A stretch of DNA of 64,000 nucleotides, taken from assembly GCA_945883115.1 (NCBI GenBank), contig CAMCXA010000001.1:62001-126000 (forward strand). Direction: 5' to 3'. The first letter of the stretch is position 1. The number at the start of each line of letters is the position of its first letter. A program made the translations under genes and the position numbers. The stretch comes from Alsobacter soli. Its GTDB lineage: Bacteria; Pseudomonadota; Alphaproteobacteria; Rhizobiales; Beijerinckiaceae. Positions 25,825-35,430 of the stretch are shown piece by piece. The notes beneath the pieces were generated by a model. That model was not told the origin of the DNA. It saw only the letters and a program-made list of their open reading frames with translations, and made no database searches.

Positions 25825-27089
25825 TCCGGACACACTCTCTTTCAATTGAAGCGCTTGGGCAAAAAGGCGATGGCCTCGCTCATCTTGGCGGCGAAGCGGT
25901 ACATGTTCCCTTTGCATTGCCGGGTGAACAGGTCCTCGTTGAAATCGAGGGCTCAGTCGGGCGTTTGGTTGCCGTTGAAAAGGCTTCACCAACACGAATT
26001 CAGCCTGTTTGTCCGCTATTCCAACGCTGCGGCGGCTGTTCCATGCAACATCTTGCAGCCTCGCTCTACGGTGACTGGAAGCGGGAATTGGTGCTTAAAG
26101 CTCTGTCATATGGCGAAATTGAGTATCCTGTTGCTGTCCCGATTGCTGCCCACGGCGCTGGCCGCAGACGTGTTACACTTCATACGAGATTTGAACAGGG
26201 CAAGGCGATAAGCGGATTTATGGCCTCTCGAAGCCATAAATTGGTTGAAATTGATACCTGTCCGATCCTTGTTTCAGGTCTTGAACGATCATCCGAAGTA
26301 GCAAGTGCGCTTGCTCAGGCTCTGTCAAAAGCACGGAAGCCGCTTGATGTCGCGATCACGAAAACATCAGCTGGGCTTGACGTTGATATTCGAGGTCACG
26401 GCCCCGTTTCGCCGTCCTTACGTCAGTATCTTGCGCGTGAGGCCGAGCGGCTCGATCTTGCGCGCCTGTCGATTCACGGCGATCCAATCATCATTCGGCG
26501 ACCACCGATCGTTCAGATGGGTACCGCTTCTGTTGTTTTGCCGCCGGGAAGTTTTCTTCAGGCTACCGAATTAGGGGAAGAAACGCTCGCTTTTCTGGTC
26601 GTGAATGCACTTTCTGGAGCAAAATCCGTTGCAGATCTCTTCTGCGGCGTCGGGCCTTTTGCACTCAGATTGGCAAAATCTTCCAAAGTACACGCCGTCG
26701 ATAGTGATCAACCCGCTATTGGTGCACTTGATCGCGCTGCCCGGGAAACGTCCGATTTGCGGCCCTTGACGACAGAGGCACGTGATCTGTTCCGCCGACC
26801 GCTTCTGGCGCAGGAACTCAACGCGTTTGATGCCCTCGTATTTGATCCTCCTAGGGTAGGTGCAGAAGCGCAAGCGCTTGAAATTGCGCGCTCAAATGTA
26901 CGTTTGGTCGCAGCGGTTTCATGTAATTCGACGAGTTTTGCGCGTGATGCCCGAATTTTGATTGATGGTGGGTATAAACTCAACGCGCTTACCTTGGTTG
27001 ATCAGTTTTTGTATTCTGCCCATATCGAACTTGTGGGCATTTTTGAGAAAAAGCCGGAAACAAAGCGGCCAAGGCGTTTGTTGGGGTAA
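25821..27089 (+). CDS. 23S rRNA (uracil-C5) methyltransferase, RlmD/TrmA family
   Basis: About 422 aa. A TRAM-like N-terminus (SLSIEALGQKGDGLAHLGG) is followed by iron-sulfur cysteines CPLFQRCGGCSMQHL with a fourth in DTCPIL. The SAM fold is SVADLFCGVGPFALRLAK. The nucleophile region reads VSCNSTSFARDARIL, whereas the usual form is SCNPxTLARD. The Cys is retained and only the flanking residues differ. It starts at the ATGA overlap with tlyA and ends 3 bp before the next gene. Whether the target is m5U1939 or another site cannot be read from sequence. Confidence 0.9.
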   Translation: MIRTHSLSIEALGQKGDGLAHLGGEAVHVPFALPGEQVLVEIEGSVGRLVAVEKASPTRIQPVCPLFQRCGGCSMQHLAASLYGDWKRELVLKALSYGEIEYPVAVPIAAHGAGRRRVTLHTRFEQGKAISGFMASRSHKLVEIDTCPILVSGLERSSEVASALAQALSKARKPLDVAITKTSAGLDVDIRGHGPVSPSLRQYLAREAERLDLARLSIHGDPIIIRRPPIVQMGTASVVLPPGSFLQATELGEETLAFLVVNALSGAKSVADLFCGVGPFALRLAKSSKVHAVDSDQPAIGALDRAARETSDLRPLTTEARDLFRRPLLAQELNAFDALVFDPPRVGAEAQALEIARSNVRLVAAVSCNSTSFARDARILIDGGYKLNALTLVDQFLYSAHIELVGIFEKKPETKRPRRLLG

Positions 27090-27092
27090 GAG

Positions 27093-28535
27093 ATGGCGCA
27101 CACTGAACTGAATGATTACGGGAAAATTCTCGATAAATTTGCTGAAATCATCGGATCAAAGCATGTTTTGACCGATCCTGCCGAAATGCGCCCTTTTTTG
27201 ACAGACTGGCGCGGATTGTACCAAGGCAGTGCATTCGCAATTGTGAAGCCGGGTAACACGCAAGAAGTATCTGAAATTGTTCGGATTTGTGTTTCAGAAA
27301 ATATCGGAATTGTTCCGCAAGGCGGTAACACTGGCCTTGTGGGTGGGAGCATTCCTTTTGAAACTGGAAATGAAATCGTTTTATCGTTGAAAAGGTTGAA
27401 TCAGGTTCGCGAGGTCGATCCTTTGTCGGACACGATGACGGTGGATGCGGGAGTAACTCTTAAAACTGTGCAAGAAGCCGCTGAATCGGTAGATAGACTG
27501 TTCCCCCTCTCTCTTGCATCCGAAGGTTCCTGCACAATTGGCGGAAATCTCGCGACAAATGCGGGAGGAACTGCTGTTCTCGCCTATGGCAATGCGCGAG
27601 ATCTCGTTTTGGGGCTCGAAGTCGTTCTGGCAGATGGGCGGGTATGGAACGGACTGGGAAAATTACGAAAAGACAATACCGGATATGACCTTCGCAACGT
27701 TTTCATAGGGTCCGAAGGAACTTTGGGGATCATTACCGCTGTCGTTTTGAAGCTCTTTCCAGCTCCAAAATCACGTTCTACCGCAATCTGTGGCCTGACT
27801 TCGCCTGAAAACGCACTTCAACTTTTTACTTTAGCAAAGAAAAAATCAGGTTCCGCACTCACCACGTTCGAGTTAATGCCCAGATTAGGCATCGAAATGG
27901 TCGTTCAGCACATCCCGAATAATCGGGATCCTCTATCAATTCGTCACGATTGGTATGTTCTGATGGAACTCTCGTCTGCCGGAAATGATGGCCTGAGTGA
28001 GGTATTTGAACAGCTGTTGGCAGAAGCTTTTGAGCAAGAGCTCGTTTCCGACGCAGTTATAGCTTCGTCGCTGGATCAGCGGGATGATTTCTGGAGATTG
28101 CGCGAAAGTCTCTCCGATGCGCAAGGGTTCGAGGGCGGGTCCATCAAACACGATATTTCTGTGCCGTTAGCATCAGTCCCGCAACTGATTGCCAACGTAA
28201 ATCGTGATGTTGAACTTCTGATTCCCGGTATTCGGCCGGTGCCTTTCGGCCATCTTGGCGATGGAAATCTGCATTTCAATATGACCCAACCGATCGGGGC
28301 TGATAAATCGGCGTTTTTAGCGCGTTGGGATGAAGTAAATGAAATTGTCCATGGTTACACACTCAAAGCGAATGGATCGATTTCTGCGGAACACGGCATT
28401 GGTCGATTGAAGCGAGGAATGCTTGAAAAAGTCAAAGATCCTGTCGCTTACGATATGATGAGGGCGTTAAAGCTGACATTCGATCCCAAAAACATTCTCA
28501 ATCCTGGCAAGGTCGTCAGCCCGAAATTGGTTTAG
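27093..28535 (+). CDS. FAD-binding oxidase (GlcD/D-2-hydroxyglutarate dehydrogenase type)
   Basis: 480-aa flavoenzyme. FAD-binding PCMH domain: VPQGGNTGLVGGSIPFETGNEIVLSL and NAGGTAVLAYGNARDLVLGLE. The C-terminal cap contains GHLGDGNLHFNMTQP and ENGIGxxK-type AEHGIGRLKRGML. These features fit glycolate/D-lactate/D-2-hydroxyglutarate dehydrogenases. Which substrate is used here is undetermined. It marks the start of the AT-rich block, and its stop overlaps the convergent SRAP gene. Confidence 0.88.
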   Translation: MAHTELNDYGKILDKFAEIIGSKHVLTDPAEMRPFLTDWRGLYQGSAFAIVKPGNTQEVSEIVRICVSENIGIVPQGGNTGLVGGSIPFETGNEIVLSLKRLNQVREVDPLSDTMTVDAGVTLKTVQEAAESVDRLFPLSLASEGSCTIGGNLATNAGGTAVLAYGNARDLVLGLEVVLADGRVWNGLGKLRKDNTGYDLRNVFIGSEGTLGIITAVVLKLFPAPKSRSTAICGLTSPENALQLFTLAKKKSGSALTTFELMPRLGIEMVVQHIPNNRDPLSIRHDWYVLMELSSAGNDGLSEVFEQLLAEAFEQELVSDAVIASSLDQRDDFWRLRESLSDAQGFEGGSIKHDISVPLASVPQLIANVNRDVELLIPGIRPVPFGHLGDGNLHFNMTQPIGADKSAFLARWDEVNEIVHGYTLKANGSISAEHGIGRLKRGMLEKVKDPVAYDMMRALKLTFDPKNILNPGKVVSPKLV

Positions 28536-29236
28536 AACAAATCAAACTGATCCGATTTCCGTGTTTTATTTTCATCTTTCGGTCTCTTTAGTGGATGTTT
28601 CTCAAGAGTGAGCGGTCCTTTAACAGGGTCGTAGGGTTCGATCTCAAGAAGCCCATCCGGCGCAGGGCGTAACAGCGAGAGCGCTTCCGTTAAGTTGGGC
28701 GCTGATGAATCGAGCCAGAGTGAAAAATCTGGCGGCGAAATAATAGCTGGCATCCGGTTGTGAAGTGGAGCCACCTCAGCGTTCGCGGAAGTTGTGATGA
28801 TAGCAACCGTGTCAATTTCCGAGCCGTCGCCTCCGGAATAGGTTTCCCAGACACCGGCAAGTGCGAGAGGGGATCTGTCTTTCATTGCAACCAGAAATGG
28901 TATTTTGACTTTTCCATCGTGCCGCCACTCATAAAATCCGCTCGCGGGGATCAAACATCTGCGGTGCCGGATTGCGGCACGAAATGCCGGCTTCTCCGAG
29001 GCAGTTTCACTTCTTGCGTTAAAAAGCAGCGGAAAATCTGCAGGATCCGTGACCCAGCTTGGAATAAAGCCCCATCTCATGAGCTGAAAATGACGTTTCT
29101 GATGATCTTGAGTAATGGTTACGACCGGCTGCGTCGGTGAAATATTTGTTAAAGGAGGAAAATTTGGCATTTTCTCATAGCTAAAGACCTTTTTCAGGAG
29201 TTCGGGGGTGATTGTAAGAGCAAAACGTCCGCACAT
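28532..29236 (-). CDS. SOS response-associated peptidase (SRAP/YedK)
   Basis: 234 aa. MCGRFALT with Cys2, which in this family forms a DNA-protein crosslink to abasic sites in single-stranded DNA. It keeps ARSETASEKPAFRAAIRHRRCLIPASGFYEW (in full form: SE..F motif and GFYEW) and a catalytic His in PLHNRMPAII. It protects abasic sites from error-prone processing. It is the last gene of a minus-strand run with an SDR and an acyl-CoA dehydrogenase. Confidence 0.94.
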   Translation of the reverse strand: MCGRFALTITPELLKKVFSYEKMPNFPPLTNISPTQPVVTITQDHQKRHFQLMRWGFIPSWVTDPADFPLLFNARSETASEKPAFRAAIRHRRCLIPASGFYEWRHDGKVKIPFLVAMKDRSPLALAGVWETYSGGDGSEIDTVAIITTSANAEVAPLHNRMPAIISPPDFSLWLDSSAPNLTEALSLLRPAPDGLLEIEPYDPVKGPLTLEKHPLKRPKDENKTRKSDQFDLF

Positions 29237-29244
29237 CGAGTGTT

Positions 29245-30075
29245 CTACTTACTATCCGGAACGAAAAAGTCAGGATGAAGCCGAACTCCAGGCTGCATCG
29301 CATATTTTTCAAAATCGGTCACACCTTCTGAAGCCAAAAACGTATCATCAATCAGAAAATTACCCGTAAATAAGGCTGCAGACTTCATGAAGATCGCATA
29401 AGCAGCATCCGCCATAATCTGTGGTGAGCGGCTCGCCCGCATCATCTCGTCGCCGCCGAGTAGATTCTTGATTGCTGCAGTCGCAATCGTCGTTCTTGGC
29501 CATAGTGCATTGACCGCAATTTTCTTGTCACGAAGTTCACCTGCGAGTCCGAGTACCACAAGGCTCATCCCGAATTTTGACATTGTGTAAGCCAGATGCG
29601 GCGCAAACCATTTCTCCTGCATGTCTAGAGGCGGGGAGAGCATTAAAATATGCGGATTTTTCGCATTTTCGAGATGAGGTATCGCATATTTTGATACCAT
29701 GAACGTCGCGCGGGCATTGACCTGCTGCATTAAATCAAAGCGCTTCATTTCCGTCTCTGGTGTCCGCGTTAATTGAATTGCCGACGCATTATTTACGACG
29801 ATATCAATACCTCCAAACCTTTGGGCAGCTTGTTTGATTGCGCTTTTTACCTGTTCTTCATCTCTCACGTCACAGGGAATTGGCAATGCCTTTCCGCCTT
29901 CAGCTTCAATTTGCTCAGCGGCAGAATAGATAGTCCCCTCAATTTTAGGATGGGGCACGACAGTTTTCGCAGCAATTGCGATATTTGCCCCGTCACGTGC
30001 GGCCTTTAGCGCGATTGCGAGCCCTATTCCTCTCGATGCGCCCGTAATGAAGAGGGTCTTTTTTGCCAGTGTCAT
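29245..30075 (-). CDS. SDR family oxidoreductase (HSDL2-like)
   Basis: About 276 aa. Rossmann TGASRGIGLAIALKAARDG, long insertion AAKTVVPHPKIEGTIYSAAE that marks the HSDL2-like branch, NNASAIQL, and Tyr-x3-Lys in AYTMSKFGMSL. The catalytic Ser region is LMLSPPLDMQ. I start at the second Met (30075), which has AAGGA six bases upstream. The gap to the acyl-CoA dehydrogenase is 30 bp, suggesting co-transcription and a role in fatty-acyl metabolism. Confidence 0.87.
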   Translation of the reverse strand: MTLAKKTLFITGASRGIGLAIALKAARDGANIAIAAKTVVPHPKIEGTIYSAAEQIEAEGGKALPIPCDVRDEEQVKSAIKQAAQRFGGIDIVVNNASAIQLTRTPETEMKRFDLMQQVNARATFMVSKYAIPHLENAKNPHILMLSPPLDMQEKWFAPHLAYTMSKFGMSLVVLGLAGELRDKKIAVNALWPRTTIATAAIKNLLGGDEMMRASRSPQIMADAAYAIFMKSAALFTGNFLIDDTFLASEGVTDFEKYAMQPGVRLHPDFFVPDSK

Positions 30076-30105
30076 CGGGGTTCCTTGCATTCATTGGGTA
30101 TTTTC

Positions 30106-31869
30106 TCAGTCTTCGAAGACCGCTGCTGCAAATTTTACGGCAGATGCACCTTCTATGACTGCTCTGCAGAGACTGGGTGCGTCAACGGCACGTTGCTCTG
30201 CATAAAATCTGGCGATTGCAATTTTTTGTTGCCTAGTTTTGGGCGAGTTCTCAGCAAAGGCTGACTTTATCAAAGCGGCAGCCCCGGTAGCGAGAGCAAA
30301 CAGTTTCAAATACCGGTCAGCAGAAGCTAGAACCTCATCGGTGCGATCTTTCGAATTCTTGTTGATCCAATCCGTTGCAATTTCCAATGAATCAATGGCC
30401 TCGCCTGCTCGCACTAGCAAAGAGCCTGCGTTCTGGTCCGGCGGTGCATTTTTCAAGATTTCTCGGAGAAATGCGATATGTCGGCTGACAGCACGTCCTC
30501 CGGAGAGCGGAAGTTTGCGAGTGACAAGATCGATAGCCTGAATGCCGTTCGTACCCTCGTATATTGAGGCAATTCGTGCATCGCGCAGATGCTGAGCAGC
30601 TCCAGTGCTTTCGATAAATCCCATACCACCGTGAACTTGTATCCCGAGTGATGCCACTTCAATACCCATATCCGTTGAATACGCCTTCGCAACAGGGGTC
30701 AATAATGCTGCATTTTCAGCTGCAACCTGACGTTTTTCGAGTGTTTCTTCCAATCGAGAACGATCAATTGCTGCCGCAGTTAAAAAACACAATGCCCGGG
30801 ATACATCTGTTTCAGCACGCATCGTAAGTAGCATCCGTTGTACGTCCGGATGAGCAATAATTGGGCTCATCGAATCCGTGCTGTAATTCAATGATCGCCC
30901 TTGTTTCCGTTCTTTAGCATATGAGAACGCTAGCTGTGTTGCGCGCTCAGCAATGGCTACACCTTCAAGGCCAACACCAAGTCGAGCACTGTTCATCATT
31001 GTGAACATGCAGGCTAGCCCACGATTTTCTTCACCAATCAGGTAGCCGATAGCTCCTTCTCCGTCTCCATACACCATTGTACATGTAGGGGAGGCGTGAA
31101 TACCCAGCTTTTTCTCAATTCCGGCACAACGAACATCATTACGGGCACCTATCGAGCCGTCTGGATTAACCAAAAACTTTGGAACGAGAAACAAGGATAT
31201 CCCGCGGGTTCCTGCAGGTGCATCAGGCAATCGAGCTAGCACAAGATGTATAATATTCTCAGTAAGATCGTGCTCGCCATAGGTGATATATATTTTTTGT
31301 CCCCGAATGCGATAACTGCCATCGTCTGCAGGCTCAGCTTTGGTCCGAAGGGCGCTTAAATCCGATCCTGCTTGAGGTTCGGTTAGGTTCATGGTGCCCA
31401 TCCATTCACCGGAGACAAGCTTTTCTAAATAAATCTGTTGTAATTTATTTGATCCGTGAGACACGAGAGCTTCAATCGCGCCTGATGTTAACAATGGGCC
31501 GAGCATGAACGCCATTGAAGCGCTGCTCCACATTTCGCTGCACGCAGAGTGGACCATTTGTGGCAAACCTTGGCCGCCAAATTTTTCTGGCGCATTGAGG
31601 CCATTCCAGCCCGCATTGGCCCAGTCAACATAAGTTTCTTTCCAACCATGTGGAAGAGTTACAGTCCCATTGTGATATTGCGCACCAGTTTGATCGCCAA
31701 TTTGATTTAATGGTGCAATTCTATCAGAGGCGAACTTGCCTGCCTCAATCAGGATTGATTCAGCCGTTTCACAATCAAGATGTGGGAGAAACTTGTCATC
31801 AAGAAGCTCTTGAAGGCCAAAAACCCGGAGAGACGAGAAAATTTCTTCGACTGGCGCTTTGAAATGCAT
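30106..31869 (-). CDS. Acyl-CoA dehydrogenase
   Basis: About 587 aa, longer than basic acyl-CoA dehydrogenases, with a C-terminal extension after the FAD fold. Signature elements: MNLTEPQAGSDLSALRTKA, KIYITYGEHDL, QVHGGMGFIESTGAAQHLRD and DARIASIYEGTNGIQAIDL (catalytic Glu of the YEGT motif). I chose the ATG giving MHFKAPVEEIFSSLRV, with AGGG upstream; the longer form adds an implausible 30-aa leader. It heads a minus-strand unit with the SDR and SRAP genes. Confidence 0.92.
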   Translation of the reverse strand: MHFKAPVEEIFSSLRVFGLQELLDDKFLPHLDCETAESILIEAGKFASDRIAPLNQIGDQTGAQYHNGTVTLPHGWKETYVDWANAGWNGLNAPEKFGGQGLPQMVHSACSEMWSSASMAFMLGPLLTSGAIEALVSHGSNKLQQIYLEKLVSGEWMGTMNLTEPQAGSDLSALRTKAEPADDGSYRIRGQKIYITYGEHDLTENIIHLVLARLPDAPAGTRGISLFLVPKFLVNPDGSIGARNDVRCAGIEKKLGIHASPTCTMVYGDGEGAIGYLIGEENRGLACMFTMMNSARLGVGLEGVAIAERATQLAFSYAKERKQGRSLNYSTDSMSPIIAHPDVQRMLLTMRAETDVSRALCFLTAAAIDRSRLEETLEKRQVAAENAALLTPVAKAYSTDMGIEVASLGIQVHGGMGFIESTGAAQHLRDARIASIYEGTNGIQAIDLVTRKLPLSGGRAVSRHIAFLREILKNAPPDQNAGSLLVRAGEAIDSLEIATDWINKNSKDRTDEVLASADRYLKLFALATGAAALIKSAFAENSPKTRQQKIAIARFYAEQRAVDAPSLCRAVIEGASAVKFAAAVFED

Positions 31870-31988
31870 GAAAAGAATATCCCTCTCGAAGTTGAAGAGT
31901 TTTTTACAATGAGCATCAGAGTCGTGATAGGTAACATTTAAATATGCAGTATGAATCAATACACACTGCTGAACAACCTATCTTGGCA

Positions 31989-32996
31989 ATGATTAGCATG
32001 ACTGAGGGCAAATTAGATTTGCTGACGCGGGTAACAGGCGTGGATGCGGACAGCATTTTGGCCGGTGCGTCAATTCTGCGTTCCGGGGGCCTCGTCGCAT
32101 TTCCAACCGAAACTGTTTATGGTCTAGGGGCAGATGCAACGAACCCGCTCGCAGTCGCGAAATTATACGCTGCGAAGGGGCGTCCCAGCTTTAACCCTTT
32201 GATTAGCCACGTGATTGATCAAAGTGCTGCGGAAAAGCTTGGAAATTTTTGTGATGATGCTCGAAAATTAGCACTGGCATTTTGGCCAGGCCCTCTAACA
32301 CTTGTTGTACCTAAATCATATAATTGCGATGTTTGTGAATTGGCACTTTCAGGTTTGGAAACAATAGCAATACGAGTTCCATCACACCCTGTCGCTCGTG
32401 TTCTGCTAGAGGCCGTAAACCGACCGGTTGTCGCACCGTCCGCAAATCGCTCGGGAAAGGTAAGTCCGACGATTTCGGAGCATGTCTCACATGATCTTTT
32501 TGGGAGAATTGATCTCATACTTGATGGAGGACGCGCTGAAATTGGACTTGAGTCAACGATTGTTTACTGTGGCGAAAATGAGGTTCAGATATTGCGGCCA
32601 GGCGGCATCTCTTCAAGCCTCTTAAGTTCAGTAATTGGAAAGTCAGTAAAAAATGGGACTGATGTTGGTCAGTCGAACGATAAATTAACAGCCCCTGGAA
32701 TGCTGTCTTCCCACTACGCGCCTAATGCTTTTGTGCGATTGAACGCTGATACCGTTGAAGTCGGAGAATCATTGCTCAGTTTTGGAGAAGATGAAGCAAA
32801 AAATGCGGAAAGGGCCCATAAATACTTGAATTTGAGCCCATCATCGAATCTCGTTGAAGCTGCCGCCAATCTATTCCAGTACCTCAGAATACTTGATACC
32901 GAGGGAGTTCGTATGATCGCAGTTGCTCCGATTCCAAATATCGGCATCGGTGAAGCAATAAATGATAGGCTTCGACGGGCAGCAAGCCCAAGATAG
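31989..32996 (+). CDS. L-threonylcarbamoyladenylate synthase (Sua5 type)
   Basis: About 335 aa. The TsaC/YrdC domain (LRSGGLVAFPTETVYGLGAD, KGRPSFNPLISHV, APSANRSGKVSPT) makes the intermediate for t6A in ANN-decoding tRNAs. It is followed by the C-terminal Sua5 domain, with PGMLSSHYAP and VRMIAVAPIPNIGIGEAINDRL. Start is uncertain: in-frame ATGs at 31944, 31989 and 31998 all lack a clear ribosome-binding site. It diverges from the acyl-CoA dehydrogenase. Confidence 0.93.
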   Translation: MISMTEGKLDLLTRVTGVDADSILAGASILRSGGLVAFPTETVYGLGADATNPLAVAKLYAAKGRPSFNPLISHVIDQSAAEKLGNFCDDARKLALAFWPGPLTLVVPKSYNCDVCELALSGLETIAIRVPSHPVARVLLEAVNRPVVAPSANRSGKVSPTISEHVSHDLFGRIDLILDGGRAEIGLESTIVYCGENEVQILRPGGISSSLLSSVIGKSVKNGTDVGQSNDKLTAPGMLSSHYAPNAFVRLNADTVEVGESLLSFGEDEAKNAERAHKYLNLSPSSNLVEAAANLFQYLRILDTEGVRMIAVAPIPNIGIGEAINDRLRRAASPR

Positions 32997-33101
32997 TTGT
33001 GAAGGTTTTGCTCAAAAGATCACGATCTAAGGTAACCTTATTTGGAAACCTCAGTCGCGCGATCAAGCTGAAATGGCTGCATTTTAAGGGAGAGTTTGCA
33101 A

Positions 33102-34016
33102 ATGCAGATTCCATGGGATGATTTCCGGCTTGTAAAAGCAATAGCAGATACTCGGACATTAAATGGGGCTGCCGATGCACTTTCAATCAACCACTCGACA
33201 GTGTTCCGCCGTCTGGCGGACCTTGAAAAGCGCATTGGCATTATAATCTTCGAACGTCACCGGACGGGATATTCTCTCACCTCAGCTGGCGAGGAAATGG
33301 TCCAGTTGGCCATGAGGATGGATGAGGATGTGAATGCGTTTACCCGAAAATTAATGGGAAATAAACTCATTCCGTCCGGTGAACTGCGTGTTACTACGAA
33401 TGATACACTTTTGGTTTATTTGTTGATGCCGATCTTCGCATCATTTAGACGCGCGTACCCGACGATAAATCTAGATATTGTGTTATCCAATCAGGTTCTC
33501 AATTTATCCAAACGTGACGCAGATATTGCCATTCGCGCAACGGATAGCCCACCTGAAACACTGGTTGGAAGGCGAATTTGTGCGTTAAACTGGGCGATTT
33601 ATGGTTTGAAAGCTGACTTTCCAGACGCTGAAATCGGGCAACCTCCTGATATGAATGTACTGAGCACCCGAAATTGGGTGTCTCTTGGAGACCAACTTGG
33701 CCATATTCGTGCCGTTCGCTTTGTTAGAGAGCGTGTCCCCGAAGCACGAATAGCCATCAAGATTAATACTGTATTAGGCCTCGCTGAAGCAGTAGAAGAG
33801 GGTGTTGGTGTTGGGCCGCTGCCTTGCCTAATCGCGGATCAGCGCCCAAAACTTGTAAGGTTGACGGATCCGAACCCCGAGTTTGCTACGGGCCTATGGA
33901 TACTGACTCATCCAGATTTGCGATCTTCACCCCGTGTGAGAGCGTTTTTGGACCTCGCTTCAACAGAATTAATGCGTCGGAAGGCATTGATCGAAGGTCT
34001 GAAGTCAACAAACTAG
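33102..34016 (+). CDS. LysR family transcriptional regulator
   Basis: About 304 aa. N-terminal winged HTH: WDDFRLVKAIADTRTLNGAADALSIN-HSTVFRRLADLEKRIG, then a substrate domain with VTTNDTLLVYLLMPIFASFR. The ATG at 33102 is preceded by GGGAGAG, better than the TTG at 33096. Its stop overlaps the convergent AcuI-like gene by 4 bp. Effector and targets are unknown. Confidence 0.9.
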   Translation: MQIPWDDFRLVKAIADTRTLNGAADALSINHSTVFRRLADLEKRIGIIIFERHRTGYSLTSAGEEMVQLAMRMDEDVNAFTRKLMGNKLIPSGELRVTTNDTLLVYLLMPIFASFRRAYPTINLDIVLSNQVLNLSKRDADIAIRATDSPPETLVGRRICALNWAIYGLKADFPDAEIGQPPDMNVLSTRNWVSLGDQLGHIRAVRFVRERVPEARIAIKINTVLGLAEAVEEGVGVGPLPCLIADQRPKLVRLTDPNPEFATGLWILTHPDLRSSPRVRAFLDLASTELMRRKALIEGLKSTN

Positions 34017-35002
34017 GAAATTTTTACAACAATTCGTCCTCTAATTTCGCCGTTCAGGATCAAGGGCGCAGTGTCAACAACCTGATCAAATGGAATAACC
34101 GTAGTCATCGAATGAAGCTTGGCTAGATCGAGGTCTTTCGCAAGCCTGTTCCAAGCGTCGACCCGTCGGGGCATGGGACAATTTACGCTGTCAATGCCAA
34201 GTAACGATACGCCTCGCAGAATAAAGGGAGCCACGCTTGCTGGAAGATCCATTCCTTGAGCAAGACCGCACGCAGTTACCGCACCACCTGCCTTCGTCAT
34301 AGCCAATATATTTGCCAAAGTATGTGATCCGACTGAATCTACACCCGCAATCCAACGCTCCTTGCCGAGCGGGCGGCCTGGAGCAGAAAGTTCTTTTCGA
34401 TCAATAACTTCTGCTGCGCCTATTTCCTTTAGGTATTCACTTTCCTGAAGACGACCAGTTGAGGCAATGACGTGCCATCCGAGGTGTGATAGAATGGAGA
34501 TTGCTATTGAGCCCACTCCGCCAGCCGCGCCCGTCACAACAACTGGACCTTCAGATGGCCGAAGTCCATGTCTTTCCAGAGCCAATACACTCAGCATAGC
34601 TGTGTAGCCTGCTGTCCCAATCGCCATCGCGTCAAGTTCCGAGAATTGCTCAGGAATTTTTACAAGCCAATCACCATTTACGCGCACTTTTTGTGAATAT
34701 CCCCCATAGTGCGTCTCACTTAGACCGAATCCGTTCTGCAAAACTCGATCACCCGGTTTAAAATCGCGGTGAGTAGATCGCTCGATCACTCCAGCAAAAT
34801 CAATTCCCGCGATCATGGGAAACTTTCGCACAACTGCTGATTTTCCTGAAAGAACGAGGCCATCTTTATAATTTATTGTTGAATGGCTAACCCGTACATC
34901 CACGTTGCCGTCCATCAGATCAGTGTCCATCATATCGCGATAGGCAACATTTTGCGAACCAGTGTCCTCTTTTGAAATCGTAATTGCTTTGAACGTGTTC
35001 AT
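34013..35002 (-). CDS. MDR-family quinone/acrylyl-CoA reductase (AcuI-like)
   Basis: About 329 aa, zinc-independent medium-chain reductase. NADPH Rossmann motif VVVTGAAGGVGSIAISIL, N-terminal RVSHSTINYKDGLVLSGKSA and the YhdH/AcuI element PMIAGIDFAGVIE, followed by VPSRVDAW-like PMPRRVDAWNRLA. AcuI reduces acrylyl-CoA to propionyl-CoA. I start at MNTFKAITISKED (35002). Confidence 0.9.
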   Translation of the reverse strand: MNTFKAITISKEDTGSQNVAYRDMMDTDLMDGNVDVRVSHSTINYKDGLVLSGKSAVVRKFPMIAGIDFAGVIERSTHRDFKPGDRVLQNGFGLSETHYGGYSQKVRVNGDWLVKIPEQFSELDAMAIGTAGYTAMLSVLALERHGLRPSEGPVVVTGAAGGVGSIAISILSHLGWHVIASTGRLQESEYLKEIGAAEVIDRKELSAPGRPLGKERWIAGVDSVGSHTLANILAMTKAGGAVTACGLAQGMDLPASVAPFILRGVSLLGIDSVNCPMPRRVDAWNRLAKDLDLAKLHSMTTVIPFDQVVDTAPLILNGEIRGRIVVKIS

Positions 35003-35430
35003 GGCTCTGTCCGCGGTTGAATTAAGCAAAATTTTGATTGAGCGTTCAAAAAATACAAATTTTAAACGCAACAATCGTCAGTATACACCTATTTATCACT
35101 AACGTTTTTTTTATGAGAAACCAATTCCATTCGTATAGGCGCGGTTTAGGTGCAGAATGCAATGAGCAAATCTCATAAAAGATCGTCTGGATAATCCAAC
35201 TCACGCATTCTTATGTAAAGCTTATTTCAGGTTGGCATTTAGAGTCTGGAAATTGTGACATGATACCTACATCGCTTTCGACTTATTGGTTAGTCCTCTG
35301 ATTATGGGTTTTCCAATAATTGGGGGAAAGTAGGAGCCTCAGATGAAATGTAAAAGTCAAAATTTACAAAGTTGAGATATTGAGTCGAGATATGGTATCG
35401 TGAAAACATCGCGCATTAATGGAGGCTTTT
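35003..35430. other. Long AT-rich intergenic region before msrB
   Basis: About 430 bp. It must hold the leftward promoter of the AcuI-like gene and the rightward promoter of msrB. A 10-codon ORF at 35343-35375 with AGGAG six bases upstream could be a leader. TTTTCCAAT-A-ATTGGGGGAAA around 35311-35332 can form a hairpin. Nothing else recognisable. Confidence 0.5.
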
